DNA of 39,841 nucleotides from Phycisphaerae bacterium (GTDB taxonomy: Bacteria; Planctomycetota; Phycisphaerae; UBA1845; PWPN01). The translations under genes were made by a program, and so were the position numbers. Position 1 is the first letter of the stretch; each line of letters begins with the position of its first letter. The stretch covers positions 1-39,841 of the forward strand of contig JAAYDF010000204.1 in the NCBI GenBank assembly GCA_012729395.1, read 5' to 3'. The notes beneath the pieces are model-generated. The model was not told the DNA's origin, searched no databases, and was given only the letters and a program-made list of their open reading frames with translations. Shown here one piece after another: positions 38,865-39,841 of the stretch.

Positions 38865-39794
38865 GTGATCGACAGGACAATTCGCAGCAGTATCGAGCGA
38901 CTCAAGGATGCTCGCAACGCGGTGATCCTGGCCCACAACTATCAGCCGCCGGAGGTCCAGGAGATCGCGGATATCGTCGGGGACTCGCTGGAACTGAGTC
39001 GCCGCGCGGCAAGTACGGCGGCCGAGACGATCGTGTTCTGCGGGGTTCGCTTCATGGCTGAGACCGCGGCGATCCTGAGCCCGGACAGGGCGGTGCTGTT
39101 GCCGGATGAGTACGCCGGTTGCCCCATGGCCGAGATGATCACCGCCGAGGCGCTGCGGACCCTGAGGCGAGAACATCCCCGAGCGATGGTGGTCTGCTAC
39201 GTCAACAGCACCGCCGAGGTTAAAGCCGAAAGCGATATCTGCTGCACCTCGGCCAACGCGGTGCAGGTCGTCCGATCGCTGGCAGACGTCGCCGAGATCA
39301 TCTTCGTTCCCGACCGCCATCTGGGCGATCACGTGAGCCGCCAGGTCGGCCGCGAGCTGATCCTCTGGCCTGGCTACTGTCCCACGCACGCGCGAATTCG
39401 CAAAGCCGACATCGACCGAGCCCGGGCCCGCTACGGCGAGGTGTGCGTGATGGTCCATCCCGAGTGCCAGCGGGACGTGCGCGACGCGGCCGACGAGGTC
39501 CTGTCCACGGGCCAGATGTGCCGGTACGCGCGGCAGTCCTCCCTGCGGCGCTTCGTGGTGGGCACCGAACCGGGCCTCCTGCACCGGCTGGCGCTCGAGA
39601 ACCCCCGCAAACACTTCTACCCAGCCAACCCGCAGGCAACCTGCCCCAACATGAAACGCACGAGCCTGGAGAAGATCCTCTGGAGCCTCCAGGACATGGC
39701 GCCCCGCATCGCGGCGCCCCGCCAGGTCGGGGACCGGGCCCGCAAGGCCCTCGATGCTATGCTTGCCGTCACAGAGTCTTGTTCTCCCACGTAG
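38865..39794 (+). CDS. nadA: Quinolinate synthase NadA
   Basis: NadA condenses iminoaspartate with dihydroxyacetone phosphate to quinolinate, the precursor of NAD. The 309-residue protein has the three cysteines that hold the 4Fe-4S cluster: Cys86 (GCPMAE), Cys172 (GYCPTH) and Cys260 (ATCPNM), close to positions 81, 168 and 254 of the Thermotoga enzyme. The start is GTG at 38865 after GGAAAGGAG. The stop (TAG, 39792-39794) is created by a tandem duplication (see repeat), so the tail differs from the ancestral frame. NadB is not in the window. Confidence 0.95.
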   Translation: MIDRTIRSSIERLKDARNAVILAHNYQPPEVQEIADIVGDSLELSRRAASTAAETIVFCGVRFMAETAAILSPDRAVLLPDEYAGCPMAEMITAEALRTLRREHPRAMVVCYVNSTAEVKAESDICCTSANAVQVVRSLADVAEIIFVPDRHLGDHVSRQVGRELILWPGYCPTHARIRKADIDRARARYGEVCVMVHPECQRDVRDAADEVLSTGQMCRYARQSSLRRFVVGTEPGLLHRLALENPRKHFYPANPQATCPNMKRTSLEKILWSLQDMAPRIAAPRQVGDRARKALDAMLAVTESCSPT

Positions 39795-39811
39795 TCTTGT
39801 TCTCCCACGTA
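39776..39811. repeat. Perfect 18-bp tandem duplication over the nadA stop codon
   Basis: GTCTTGTTCTCCCACGTA occurs at 39776-39793 and again immediately at 39794-39811. The nadA stop TAG spans the junction; with one copy the frame would read on through TAT CGG. Confidence 0.9.
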
Positions 39812-39841
39812 TCGGCTGACTCGCCGAACTGAAACGGTCAC

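Overview
This window looks like chromosome from a GC-rich, Gram-negative-type bacterium, most plausibly of the Planctomycetota (Phycisphaerae-like) or a relative. That placement is inferred from a LpxC-FabZ fusion with a full early lipid A gene set, a PEP-CTERM secreted protein, Skp/OmpH and a general PVC-like gene mix. No rRNA or marker gene is present to prove it.

Left (1-8.9 kb): a complete type I-E CRISPR-Cas operon on the minus strand (cas3, cse1, cse2, cas7, cas5, cas6e, cas1, cas2). It runs straight into the first repeat of a CRISPR array that leaves the window at base 1. Only 9 bases separate the cas2 stop from that repeat, so any leader must lie inside the cas2 coding sequence, where a perfect 9-bp inverted repeat is visible. 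A Xre-type regulator gene lies just upstream of cas3 on the same strand.

Middle (about 9.3-16.4 kb): an integrated element. It has a repeat-rich, hairpin-rich non-coding zone, a DNA-binding protein of unknown family, two small proteins, an HTH replication protein, a primase-helicase, an excisionase-like HTH protein, a Cro/CI-like regulator with a leaderless-looking promoter, and a tyrosine integrase. The integrase frame runs antisense through a tRNA-Ser(GCU) gene, the likely attachment site. No second attachment copy was found in the window, so the island may extend left past the CRISPR-Cas locus.

Right of the tRNA (16.5-25 kb): a minus-strand envelope cluster (manA, ompH/skp, lpxD, lpxC-fabZ, lpxA, a Gfo/Idh dehydrogenase, queF, a CMP-nonulosonate cytidylyltransferase and a NeuB-type synthase). 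It makes lipid A precursors and activates a sialic-acid-like sugar. From 25 to 34 kb come SppA, a MazG-like protein, a PEP-CTERM protein, PanB, a chemoreceptor behind a good sigma-28-type promoter, and a convergent three-gene operon of exported proteins. Those are a CsgG-like/TPR protein, a protein with three LPP20-like repeats, and a 54-residue lipoprotein; they recall the FlgO/FlgP/FlgT outer-membrane flagellar accessory set.

From 34 to 39.8 kb on the plus strand: PRPP synthetase behind a strong terminator-like hairpin, a PfkB-family kinase, a TPR lipoprotein, and an Rrf2-type (Fe-S cysteine) regulator followed by a Thi4-type thiazole synthase and quinolinate synthase NadA. Thi4 consumes NAD and NadA starts NAD synthesis, so these last genes form a coherent NAD/thiamin/Fe-S neighbourhood. 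All functions are by-eye assignments from motifs and remembered families; no searches were run.
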